From Glandiceps talaboti (Eukaryota; Hemichordata; Enteropneusta; Spengelidae), in assembly GCF_964340395.1 (NCBI RefSeq), contig NC_135559.1:159001-223000 (forward strand): a DNA stretch of 64,000 bases, given 5' to 3'. Under the pieces are notes generated by a model, which saw only the letters and a program-made list of their open reading frames with translations, was not told the DNA's origin and made no database searches. Each line of letters begins with the position of its first letter. The stretch's first letter is position 1. Shown here piece by piece: positions 1 through 13,200 of this stretch. Made by a program: the position numbers and the translations under genes.

Positions 1-179
1 GTTGTGGTTGTGATTCTCAGGATATTGTAAGAGCCACATATTACATGGGTTGTGATTGTGATTCTCAATATATTGTAAGAGCCACATATTACAAATTCAC
101 AACTGTACTAGTGTAACAATGGTTGTGGTTGTGATTTTCAGGATACAATATATTGTAACAGCCACATATTACAAATTTT
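1..179. repeat. Minisatellite, about 3 diverged copies
   Basis: Three imperfect copies of a ~60-bp unit with GTTGTGGTTGTGATTCTCA and ATATTGTAAGAGCCACATAT. May continue left of the window. Confidence 0.7.
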
Positions 180-270
180 AATTCAGCCTTGAAAGTAACA
201 ACAATATGACATTTCATGGCCATCATATACTACATAGTACCTGCCAAGTAATAAGCATATCTAATTAAGT

Positions 271-1425
271 AAATGTCAAACTTATTGTCATGCGGTAAAT
301 GTCATTTATTGTGTTGTGTGGTAAATTTTAAACTTACTGTCCTGCAGTAAATGTCAAACTTACTGTCCTGCAGTAAATTTTAAACTTACTGTCCTGCAGT
401 AAATGTCAAACTTACTGTGTTGTCTGGTAAATGTCAAACTTACTGTCATGCAGTAAATATCAAACTTACTGTCCTGCAGTAAATGTCAAACTTACTGTCA
501 TGCAGTCAATGTCAAACTTACTGTCATGCAGTCAATGTCAAACTTACTGTCATGCAGTCAATGTCAAACTTACTGTCATGCAGTAAATGTCAAACTTACT
601 GTCATGCAGTAAATGTCAAACTTACTGCCATGCAGTAAATGTCAAACTTACTGTCCTGCAGTAAATGTCAAACTTACTGCCCTGCAGTAAATATCAAACT
701 TACTGCCATGCAGTAAATGTCAAACTTACTGTCATGCAGTAAATATCAAACTTACTGTCATGCAGTAAATATCAAACTTACTGTCATGCAGTAAATATCA
801 AACTTACTGTCATGCAGTAAATGTCAAACTTACTGTGTTGTGTGGTAAATTTTAAACTTACTGTCATGCAGTCAATATCAAACTTACTGTTATGCAGTAA
901 ATATCAAACTTACTGTCAAGCAGTAAATACCAAACTTACTGTCCTGCAATAAATGTCAAACTTACTGTGTTGTGCGGTAAATGTCAAACTTCAGTACTGT
1001 CATGCAGTAAATATCAGACTTACTGTCCTGCAGTAAATGTCAAACTTACTGTGTTGTGCGGTAAATGTCAAACTTCAGTACTGTCATGCAGTAAATATCA
1101 AACTTACTGTCCTGCAGTAAATGTCAAACTTACTGTGTTGTGCGGTAAATGTCAAACTTCAGTACTGTCATGCAGTAAATATCAAACTTACTGTCATGCA
1201 GTAAATGTCAAACTTACTGTCCTGCAGTAAATGTCAAACTTACTGTCATGCAGTAAATGTCAAACTTACTGTTTTGTGTGGTAAATGTCAAACTTACTGT
1301 CCTGCAGTAAATGTCAACTTACTGTCATGCAATAAATGTCAAACTTACTGTATCATTGTGGTAAAAGACAAAATGATTGCATCCTACAGTAAATGTCAAA
1401 CTTTACAGTGTTGTGCAGCTAGATA
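271..1425. repeat. 26-bp minisatellite, ~44 copies
   Basis: Unit resembles GTAAATGTCAAACTTACTGT plus CCTGCA, with alternating variants (CATGCA, GTTGTGTG) and a longer subunit with CTTCAGTA inserted near 990-1170. Open frames here are repeat artefacts. Confidence 0.9.
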
Positions 1426-2814
1426 ATGACTTGCAGGAATTTGTGATTGTTTTACCCGAAGACAGCCTGTGTAATTATAATGATGAAGCAAGTATTTCTC
1501 CCAAAGATGGGTATTCATGGCACAGTAATTACCTACTACCATGGAGATGAAGTACATAGAGTTGTTAATACCTAGGGTGTGATATTCAGTACAGTTGAAA
1601 AAGAAAACAAAAGTGTAAATTACAATACGGTAATTATAATAATCCTCATTTACGACAGTCCTAATAAAGCTAAATTTACTACAGAGCAAATATCTTCATT
1701 TTCACATTTTTTACAAAGAAAATCATTCGCCCAATTTGTATATAATTTATGAAAAATTTCCTTATGGAGAAGATGGTACTTTTTAATGGACAATGTAGAA
1801 AGAAATCAGTGCTTATAAAGAACAGCAGACATAAAATGGTAGTTTATGATCTTTGAACTTTTACAATTTTCATATGGACAATAAAAAAAGCCAGTTATAC
1901 ACAAAGATCTCGATGAAATTATCCCTTGCCCACCCTCTACAAACCTGGGATATGCTGTCACATGAGTGGCACTTTACACAGCTTTGTATCAAAGGCTATT
2001 TAGGAGTGTGTTCTGTGCCTTACATTGCTTAGACATGTATAGAAAATGTTGTTTTCATTGAAGGTTTATAAAATGCATAAAAATGTGACAGTGTAAGGTT
2101 TGATAGAATTACAATAAATTGTATTCACACAGTGGCAAATGTTTCTAGTACATGACTGCTATCTTGCTGTTGAATAATCTTGCCAGAATTGTTGAGCCCC
2201 ACACACAGAGACAAGGTTATGAGACGTACATGTACAGAACAGTCAGATCTCAGATCTGCATCGAAAAGCAAAATATAAGCTAATTTCACAGCATCAAAAC
2301 TGTAAATTTTATGTGTATCCAAAGGATCACAGAAAATTTCTCTGTGACAAAATTATTTATACAATTTGCCAAAATGATATGTTAGCAAATATTTCGACCT
2401 CCCCAAGGTTACTGGAGTACATGTACAAATATCTGAGTAGTCTCACTGAACCATTCTCTCAGGAAAAGTTTTAGGGATAGATTCTATTTATCTTCCTTGA
2501 GTATCCTATTTGAAGTGTCAGCATGCTGTTTTATCAATTTCGGTGACATTGACACAAACTGAATTCTTTCTGATGTACATATAATTCCCTAAGTGTTCAT
2601 ATACTTGACCTGGATATACAATTCACCAACATGTGAATGTTATGATTTAGTGGACAGATGTATATAGTACAGGGAAAGGTCAGTCAAGTACATCTAAAAG
2701 AAAATAAACCACAGACACTGACCTTGGTAGACTTTTGAAAAATTTAAAGCAAGTTTAGTAAAGGGAACATGTGTATGTGTGTGTGAGTATGCATGCCTAC
2801 ATGTATGACTGCAG

Positions 2815-2846
<32 letters not shown>

Positions 2847-4048
2847 TGTATGTATCTGTGTATATGTATGTGTATATGTGTGTAACAGTATGGATGGATG
2901 GATGTGTGTGTGTGTGTGTATATATATATATACATGTATATGCTTGCATTTTTTGAGAAGCAAAAATATCTTTAGATTGCTCATGAAAAACAACCTGTTT
3001 TGAACGGAAAGATACATAGGAATTTTTTTGAAACATGTATGTATTCTTGTATATTAAAAATGTATGTGAATTTTTATATGTATACTATGTGTGTGCTAAT
3101 TGATCTGTGCATACACTTATATGTGTGTCAGGTGAGTGTCTGTGTGTCAGAGAAGCAAATATCTCTAGATCTGGGACAGTTTTTCCATACAAACTCACAA
3201 ACACAGTGCCATTTTGAAATAGAGTTAGTTTATCGTAAAAGTTCCTTGAAGCATTCAAATGGCCATTATACAAAGTTACATATTAAGTAATAGGATTGGC
3301 ACATCTCACAACCAACAACATCTAGTTTCCAACTTTAGTATCAAATTATTGCTTGAATGATCAGGATAATTATAGATAAAGTGAAGTAATGTATGAATGA
3401 TCTCATCTCTGTCAGAAAGAATGAATTCTTGTCATGCTAATTACAACGAAGGACTGGTACCAGGCAAAAAACTTCTACTTTGTCTACTTAGCATAGAATG
3501 AACCTCAGAAATAAACTCTTTTGTTCATGAAAACTCCTAGCACCCATTCTCAGTTAAAAATCAAGAGAAAAAAATCAGGAGTTACCATACAAAATTTTGA
3601 AATACCAGTCAAAATGTTATAATTAAAAATAACTTGAGCAATTTTAGAATCCAATATGTCTGCCAAATACTGTACTATATGAGAAAATATAAGATTGTCA
3701 ATATCCTTGAAAAGTAGTGAATGCCCAAAGTGCATCTGTCCTGAAAAACCCAGAAGCAAGCTTCCTGCAAATAACTAATTAAAACTAAAATCTATATCAA
3801 AAACATTTTCAGGACAGATACGCTTTCGTTTCGATTTCTTTCACAAATGTATGTATAAAATTATATAGAATTTGAAGCTTGCACTCTGTTTATATACTTT
3901 AATTTCTGAAAATTGTTACTTAGCCTAATTCTTCATTATTATTCTTAGGATTTTTAACAAAATCTAATCAGTTCTTGTAGTTACTGTAAGGAAGATAATT
4001 GATGCACTAGTTTTTGAGATATCGTGACCACACACGCACTCACGCACG

Positions 4049-4093
<45 letters not shown>

Positions 4094-4170
4094 TGACAGA
4101 AGCATCATATTACACTCCCTTATGGGGGTAATAATGACAATGTTGTATTTTTTCTGTTTCTGTTTTTCAG
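1426..4170. other. Non-coding DNA, probably DGK intron
   Basis: No supported exon. Contains a (TATG)n and TG-rich tract at 2770-2940 and an alternating CA run at 4033-4090. Because the exon at 4171 starts mid-PH domain, this is presumably intron. Confidence 0.5.
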
Positions 4171-4251
4171 TCACCAATTTTTGATGAAGTTGACTTGTCT
4201 GAATTTAGCGTAGCAGAAAGAAGTACCAAGAACGTAAACAATAGTTTTACC
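4171..4251 (+). CDS. DGKD/DGKH: DGK exon: PH domain, middle part
   Basis: 81 nt, phase 0 on both sides, after a pyrimidine-rich tract ending CAG and before GTAAGT. Encodes [12 protein letters not shown]... and ends [10 protein letters not shown], a conserved PH segment of DGK delta/eta. No earlier exon was recognised in 1-4170, so the start codon and first PH strands lie elsewhere. Confidence 0.93.
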
Positions 4252-7200
4252 GTAAGTTATAACTCTGTTGTATATTAAATATTACTACTTTTAAGTAAAT
4301 ACCTTTGGAAAATATGACACTTGATAGTAGAATTTCAGTAATCATCAATAAACTGTTTGAAAACAAACACATGATCCCTTATCATTACATGTCTACCAGA
4401 GATCTAATACTTACACTGGTCAGTGTGCACACATACTAGTGGTATTTGCACTGCAGTGCAATACTGAAAACATTATTACATACCTGCATGCAAATGAGGG
4501 CATGATCATTTGTTGTACACAAATGTGTATAGCACAGTATCATTTTATAAAAATTTGCTGTTTCAGATAAACATAATAATAACAGAACCTTAGTGTGGGT
4601 ACTCAGGGATATTTGTACTCATGCTGGCAGTGTTTTTCTGCTACACTTTCATGAGCGTAGCTAGTGAAAGTACACGTACAGCCACAGAGAACACTGCAAG
4701 TACTCATGCGAATACCCCGAGTATGCTGCACTTGCGCATCATGTGGTTCTGTCATATTATTGCATAATTATGTACCAGTTATTCCGTGCACCTGTGTACA
4801 AGCAGTATTACTCTTGATATTTACTTTGCATGTGCAATACCGAGGCATCAATTGTATACAGTATCTGGTATCCAGCCATCCTCAGAAACTGGCCCTGGTA
4901 TAGAAAAATAGTAAGACCTTCCTGCCCACCTAAAGTGTGTTGGCATAGCATATCATATGATGCTTTGAAATTGACAGTTTCATAAGTGTTTTTATAACAA
5001 GCAACATGGCCATTAAGTATGTAATATAGATTTATTCAATTAGTAACGTTATATTAGATTTTGCCAACATGGGAGGGGGGGGGGGCATTAATGAACTCTG
5101 TAGAAATAGACTGTTGAGCTACTTGAGAAGAACAATGTGTAAGGCTACAATTAGCTGCATTTAATTTGAATGTATAATTTAGTCCTTTAAATTAGCATGC
5201 ATGCTCTGGTATGTTTACTTCTTTCACATTACAGGGATGTATGAGCATGTCTTTAGTCAGGATTGAGTCATAAAACTGATAAGCTGGTTTTTTATTAGGT
5301 TTGTCAAATGTGCTTAGTACCTATCTTTAACCCTCTTTAAATCATGACTTAAATGTATGGGCGGTTACTGGAAATCACATATGGGACTGTATTCACACTG
5401 AGCTTAAACCTTTTCTGGCACCTATATTATCTTAACCTGATGCTAGGCCAACAATTGTTCACACTTTTTTCTGTATTAAAGTTGGTGTTGAGTCAACTCT
5501 ATGGTGGTTTAAAATGTGCAATATGAACTCTCTCATAGTTTTTATCTACAAGGGGATGGGGGTCACATGGGGGCAAATTGGGTATATATGTAAGATCTCC
5601 AGAAAGTTTTCTATATACTGAAAGTCTTTTATCTGAGTGTTTTTTATAAGAGTCTCACTGACATGAATACAAGGAACCAGACCATGGAGGTACTAAGAGG
5701 ATCTGTGTGTCATTCTTTCAAGCCAAAAGCATAATTTTCAGTTCCATAGTGTGAAAGGTCCAGTCATTGGTTCATTATGTAACAACTTGCTACTTACTTG
5801 AGTGTATCATATATTATTAAAGCAGAAACAATATTTATTCCTGTCTTTTAGGCTAATTTTTCTGTTGACGTAACTTAAAATAATAAATTGGCGAGGTTTC
5901 TCATCAAGGCATGTGGTTTAATGCTGACTGTGTGTGTTATGGCTTTGTTGGAATTGTTGAGATGAAATTACACAATTACGGCATTGATGAAAATACATCT
6001 ATTATGTATAATTTTCATCTCTTTAGTATATATTTATTTATGTGGGTGAATAATATATTGAAAGATCTCCCTAGGAGATGCATTATAATGAAAATCTTTG
6101 TGAGTTTTTTAACATCATGAGGACAATCACATATTCTAGATCATAATATACCTTGTATACTATGAGTATATCCTCCTTTGAACTATATATGAGCTGTGTA
6201 GGTAATATGTAAGATTGCTAGGAAGTGCATGCTGAAAATTTTAGTGACAAGTTATGTAGGCCTTATGGGGAAAATTGATAAATTAATAGCAAGTCATCAG
6301 AAAGAACAGGGGGTGTTAAATAGGGCTTTCCATGATAGATATTAGAGAGAACATCACAGACTTGAAGGAAACTTCAGTAAATTTATGAAAGTTTAATCAT
6401 AAAATTGTGTTCAACTGCAAAAAAAAATACTACAAATACATTATTCAGTATAACTCATGATTACTGATGAGGACAGCAGAAAAGGAGACGAGATGGTTTG
6501 ATTTAGCTACTTTGATGACCAATTATCTTTTGGAATGTCTTTAGCTAGATCAGAGGAAAACAATTCAATAATAAATAAAATAGAATAAAACTAAATAATA
6601 CAAATAATAATAATTCTAACAGAAACGTTGTTATCGCTTGAAAAGGCATGCTGTTGATGTTGTCGTTGTTTCTTAACAGCCTGGGGGAATTGCATGTATA
6701 GTCTATTTTTGATAACCTGGCATAAAAGTTTATGGTTTGTCCCTCTGGGTCATTGATATCCACATTTATAACATGTACACAGACAGAGTAATTCCATGCT
6801 TTGAAAATCAAGAGTAAGTCATATTATACTTATTAACAAACCTATAAAAAATGGGTTACTTTGTAGTTTTAAGAACTATGTTGCCATCAATAAAGAATTT
6901 GACAGATTGCATGATTCAGTTGGTGAGTCATTGCTGGGAATGTTGTAGTCAATAAAAACATGCAGTGCAATACTAGTTGGATCGAAATTCAAGCTGAGTT
7001 TTAATACCTGTTTAATGCAAATTTAAAAAAAGAAACTGATGCTGTTTTAAAGATACACATAACACATTGAAACACTGTAATGAAAAGATGAATAAATGTC
7101 TCAATGGAATCTATCACAGCTTTTATGTAGATGCTTATAAATTTAGTTTGCCCTCATTTTGTGGATGAATGGTATATAAGTGATTATGCTATTGGACACA

Positions 7201-10200
7201 CATGTACGTGTACAGTACTAATGTAGGTCAACATAAGTTCACACGCTACTCTTTGTTGATTTATTTATTCACCATTTTCAATAAAATGCATAATATCACC
7301 ATTAAATAGTTTGTGTGACCACAGCTGGTGATGAAACAGTGAAGGGTCAAATGTGGTGTGGAGGGCTAACAGTTTAAGTTCCAAAACAGTGGAGGTTGAA
7401 GGGTCAAATGTGGTGTGGAGGGCTATCAGTGTTGTAAAATGATCATTTTGACACAATAGCCAAAACAAAACCAAAACAATTCAAGTCTAGCTGTATTTAG
7501 ATATTATTCCCTAACATTTTTTATTCGTTAAGCCATATTGGAAAATACCTATGACCTATAGTGGCTTTGTCACTACGAGTTGCTAAATGAGTACTGACAA
7601 ACCCTTAGGTCATGAGTATTTTCCAGCTGAATGAAGTAAAATATTGGGAATAATAATTCATGGAAAACATAATTCATGAATAATTGGGAAAAATACTGGT
7701 GACATGGAATGTTTTGACTCATATTTCTAGCACAGCAGAACCAGTGACATAGATACGGGTTGTCATGACTTAGAATGTCCAGAGTATAAATCCATGTTTT
7801 CTTTTCAACGACAATAACTTGGCTTGTACATGGTATTATTTGTTATACCACACAAAAGCCATATTCAAACAAAAACACAGCTTTCTGTACAATTTTCATT
7901 CAATGTCACATCTATGTCAATGATGTGTCAAAATGGTACAAATCACCAGTATTTTTTCCAGATTTGTCAAAATTTATGCTTGAGGAGGTGTGATTATATT
8001 GTAATTGTAAAGCGCTTTGAACACAAAGTGGGAAAGCACTATATAAAAACCAACATTATTATTATTATTATTATTTCCCAATATTTGTATTTATTCTACC
8101 ACCAAATACTTGTCTCACAACTTGTAGTGACAAGATCCCTTAGGTCACTCATATTTTCCTTGACTGAACCAAGACAAATGCCTGTATGCCTGCATATCAT
8201 TAAAAAAGACAAAGTTACATTATCCTAAATTTATTGAACATATTATACAGAATGTAACACAAAATAATTTATAACTTGTGGGAATTCTAGTTGTCCTAGA
8301 TCCTTTCCTGGGTATGCAAAAACTACCAAACTGAGAAATGTAAGTAATAATCAGGAATAAACATTAAACAACGAAAAACACTAACACCGGCTCCTTGTAG
8401 TGTAGTGGTTAGCGCACAGGATTAGCAGTCGGGAGGTCACAGGTTCGAATCCCACTGGAAACAGGGGATTTTTCTGTGACCAACCAGGTGAGTGTTCTAC
8501 AGACTCGATGGGTAGGCTGTATCACTCAGTCGTGTCTCATTCACAAGACGAGTGCAAATTTGAGGGGAAATCTGGAGTAATGACTCGAAAAGTTGGGGAC
8601 GATTACTCACATGGAGCCCACAGGTGTTATGTTTGCCGGGCCTGGGTGACTCCGGGATAGCCTGTGGACTGTCTGGGAAAGCCTTGACAGTTCTACAGCA
8701 ACGCAACATGATATGGCACGTGCAACATAGCCCTGTCACGTAGTCCCAAACCTGAATGGATCTCTGTAGCATATTGTGTGTATTTGTGTGTATATGTCTG
8801 CATAACAGAAAATCGGTGGGTAATTCCAAGCACACACAAAAATATTTAATTTTTTTTTTTAAACTACAACAACAAAAAACTACTAACAAATCCAGACATG
8901 AGGAGTACCAAGCAAGCAGATACAGTTGTTTTGTAATGCCCTACAAGTTCCTCTTACCTAGAGGGGTAGACTTCCTTTCTCTTTCATCACAAAATTGTCT
9001 GTTTTACATTTACTTTGGCCCTAATAAGGTGCTGTGTCATTCATCAGCTGGAACTAGGGGATTGGAATCAACTTTTGGGTAAATGTAAAAACATACAATT
9101 TAATGAAGGCAGTAACATACGGCTATGAGTGAGTCTCTTAACTGTATGGGGTTTATAAATATCTGAAGCTATCAAAACCACAAGATGAATATTTTGATGC
9201 CAAGTGACATTCCACAATCTAGACAATGAAAATGAGAGTTATTTTTGACTATTTAATCATTAAATATCTTTGTCATACAAGGATGTTGTTGAGTAGTACT
9301 TACATTATAAATCATGCAGTATTCGATTGTTTTCAAATTAGTTAATTACTAGCCCTTATCAATCAAACTAATTGCCTCTTTGATTATCACTAATGGAAAT
9401 TACCAATTAAGTAGTTTGATATTAATAACCTTTAAGTACCAAAGTACAATGGTGTATAACCTTGATAACTAGGCTAAAAGCCTGTACGAGAAAAATGAAT
9501 ATTATAATACATGCAGAAAAAATGAAATAAAAGGAGGGAGAGATTGATGTGACAAAACAGTCCACTAATCATATTTGATATTTTACAAATTCTGTTATAA
9601 CTCAAGAGTCTATTCCTCTGAAATTTTAGAACGTTTTTTTGACATCACAATTTTTTGCTTGCTTTTATCAGTTGATGGATAGTTAGCACTATCACTAATT
9701 GCATGTTGCCATAGTGACTGGATGATGTTGGGTTTCTCAGATGGTATGTTCTTTGTGCATATTGCTATATGTAATTCTCCAATGAATTTAAAGTCAACAT
9801 TTTTGTCATGAGATTACATTGACACTTGGTTTTGCCAAGAACCTTTTCTCTATCTGATAGTGAGATCTAGATGATTTCTTTTTACTAAATGTAAGACGAA
9901 TGAAATTCTGGTTATAATGAGATTAGGTCTGAACATTATTAGATATAAAATCATCACAGGAATGATATTCAGCTCCCCATTCCTGCTTTATGGTCTATTC
10001 ATTTTCTTTGCTTTGTACATCTAATTGCATTTTGTCCTTGGTTTTGGTACTTTGCCTTTGATGTTGTACATTTTTACTTTCGAATAGTTGGAAGATTGAC
10101 CTTTTAGGCTAAATTAATCCAAAATAAAGTGAATAAATAAATAAATTCATATATCACACTGCTCATTCTTTTAAAATGATAGTTGTTTATTTAATGTCAA

Positions 10201-13200
10201 ATTACTGCTTCTCACTGTATAAGAGTGTTCTCTGTGACTTACTTACTCCATACTCAATTCACTGTATTCCATATATAGTACGGTGAATAGGGTATGGAGT
10301 GCATAGCGTACAGTATGCTGAGTATGCTGAAAACTTTATATTTCAAGTCTAACTACTTGGCAAACCGAGTGTTAACTGTTCAATTGGTGATTCAAGAGAT
10401 ATCAAACCATATTAAATTTTGTATACAAGTAATAATTAGTTCTATTATCATGACCAAGGGTTCTAGTCATTTTAGCATATTAAGTAATTAGAACCTTGGT
10501 TTCCATACAAGAACTAGTAATTGTTACTATGTTTTACCAACCTGATGCATATTTAGGATATATTGATACAAGTTTTCATACAGCAAAGGTCCAATATTGA
10601 ATATTAGTAGTTTCATGTGAACCTTAGGGTTATAGTCTTCCTTTGGCTAAATTTAGTTCAAATGAAAAAGAAGAATTGCAGTCACACTCAGAGAAAATAC
10701 ATTGCATCCACAAAATATTGCCCCAAGGATATCTGCTACAAATGTCAAAGTAAAGTAAAAAAAAAAATAATCATCCTACACTTTTTTTTAAACATAGTTG
10801 TAATGAGAAAATCGTGAAATAACAGTACATTTGTATAAATGTACACCAGATTATACCATTCACCCCCTTCAACCTAAATCTACATGTAACCCCCACTGCC
10901 AATCCTAAAATACCTTCATTTTCTTGTTACATGTACATTTGTATAAATGTACACCAGAATAATCACTCTCACCCCCTGCAACCTAAATCTAACTCCACTC
11001 CCAATCCTAAAATATCTTCATTTTCTTGTTCTAATACATGTAACTTTAGAGTTCATCTGATATGGTCAGGCTGTTGTCTCAGATGGATAGAGTTCAAATT
11101 TCTCAGTTCTGTGACAAAGTTCATTACAATGATTTGAATCTTCATTTTCTTGTTCTAATATCTTTTAGAGAATATGTCATCTTACTTGGTCAGAGTGTTG
11201 TCTCAGACAGTTAGAGTTCATCTGATATGGTCAGACTGTTGTCTCAGACAGTTAGAGTTCATCTGATATGGTCAGACTGTTGTCTCAGACAGTTAGAGTT
11301 CAAATTTCTCAGTTATTAACATTACAGTCTAGACAAGTTTTTCTAAGTTGTTCCATGGCAGAGGTTGATCACATATGCTATCATTATAGTCTTCTTGAGA
11401 AAACACCAACTAAGTCTACATCCTATGAGCTCATCTACTGGAATACTTGACATTTGAAACGTAATGTGATGTAATTTGTTTGAAAGATTGACTGTTTGAT
11501 ACTGTAGTATCCAGTCATGTTACTTTATTCATATTTTTAGAGAATGTAAAGTTACTGAAAAGTTGTTCAGTTGATTTTTATTATTACAAAAGATTATGAT
11601 TTCTTCCTGTCCAGACTATTATAAAAATTCCATCTGAGGTAGATTCAATAACCAATCAGTGTGCCCTCTTTGATGAAAAACTTTTCTTTCTTTTTTTGAG
11701 TCAAAGTGATAAAAACTAGATTTTCTTGTGATATGACAGGGTACAGTAATAAATAGAGGGTAATACCAAATTTGATTGGTCGCCTGAAATTGGTACATCA
11801 ATACATTGTACTTGTATTTCATAATTGATTTGTACTTGGTACATCAATACATTGTACTTGTATTTCATAATTGATTTGTACTTGGTACATCAGTACATTG
11901 TACTTGTATTTCATAATTGATATGTACTTGGTACATCAGTATATTGTACTTGTATTTCATAATTGATATGTACTTGGTACATCAATACATTGTACTTGTA
12001 TTTCATAATTGATATGTACTTGGTACATCAGTACATTGTACTTGTATTTCATAATTGATATGTACTTGGTACATCAGTACATTGTACTTGTATTTCACAA
12101 TTGATATGTACTTGGTACATCAATACATTGTACTTGTATTTCATAATTGATATGTACTTGGTACATCAGTACATTGTACTTGTATTTCATAATTGATATG
12201 TACTTGGTACATCAATACATTGTACTTGTATTTCATAATTGATATGTACTTGGTACATCAATACATTGTACTTGTATTTCATAATTGATATGTACTTGGT
12301 ACATCAATACATTGTACTTGTATTTCATAATTGATATGTACTTGGTACATCAATACATTGTACTTGTATTTCATAATTGATATGTACTTGGTACATCAAT
12401 ACATTGTACTTGTATTTCATAATTGATATGTACTTGGTACATCAGTACATTGTACTTGTATTTCATAATTGATATGTACTTGGTACATCAATACATTGTA
12501 CTTGTATTTCATAATTGATATGTACTTGGTACATCAATACATTGTACTTGTATTTCATAATTGATATGTACTTGGTACATCAGTACATTGTACTTGTATT
12601 TCATAATTGATATGTACTTGGTACATCAATACATTGTACTTGTATTTCATAATTGATATGTACTTGGTACATCAATACATTGTACTTGTATTTCATAATT
12701 GATATGTACTTGGTACATCAGTACATTGTACTTGTATTTCATAATTGATTTGTACTTGGTACATCAATATATTGTACTTGTATTTCATAATTGATATGTA
12801 CTTGGTACATCAGTATATTGTACTTGTATTTCATAATTGATATGTACTTGGTACATCAATACATTGTACTTGTATTTCATAATTGATATGTACTTGGTAC
12901 ATCAGTATATTGTACTTGTATTTCATAATTGATATGTACTTGGTACATCAATACATTGTACTTGTATTTCATAATTGATATGTACTTGGTACATCAGTAC
13001 ATTGTACTTGTATTTCATAATTGATTTGTACTTGGTACATCAGTACATTGTACTTGTATTTCATAATTGATATGTACTTGGTACATCAATACATTGTACT
13101 TGTATTTCATAATTGATTTGTACTTGGTACATCAGTACATTGTACTTGTATTTCATAATTGATATGTACTTGGTACATCAATACATTGTACTTGTATTTC

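Noticed and set aside
8391-8465. Functional tRNA gene
   Set aside because: A and B boxes are present, but the 5' and 3' ends do not pair as an acceptor stem, and a SINE body follows.
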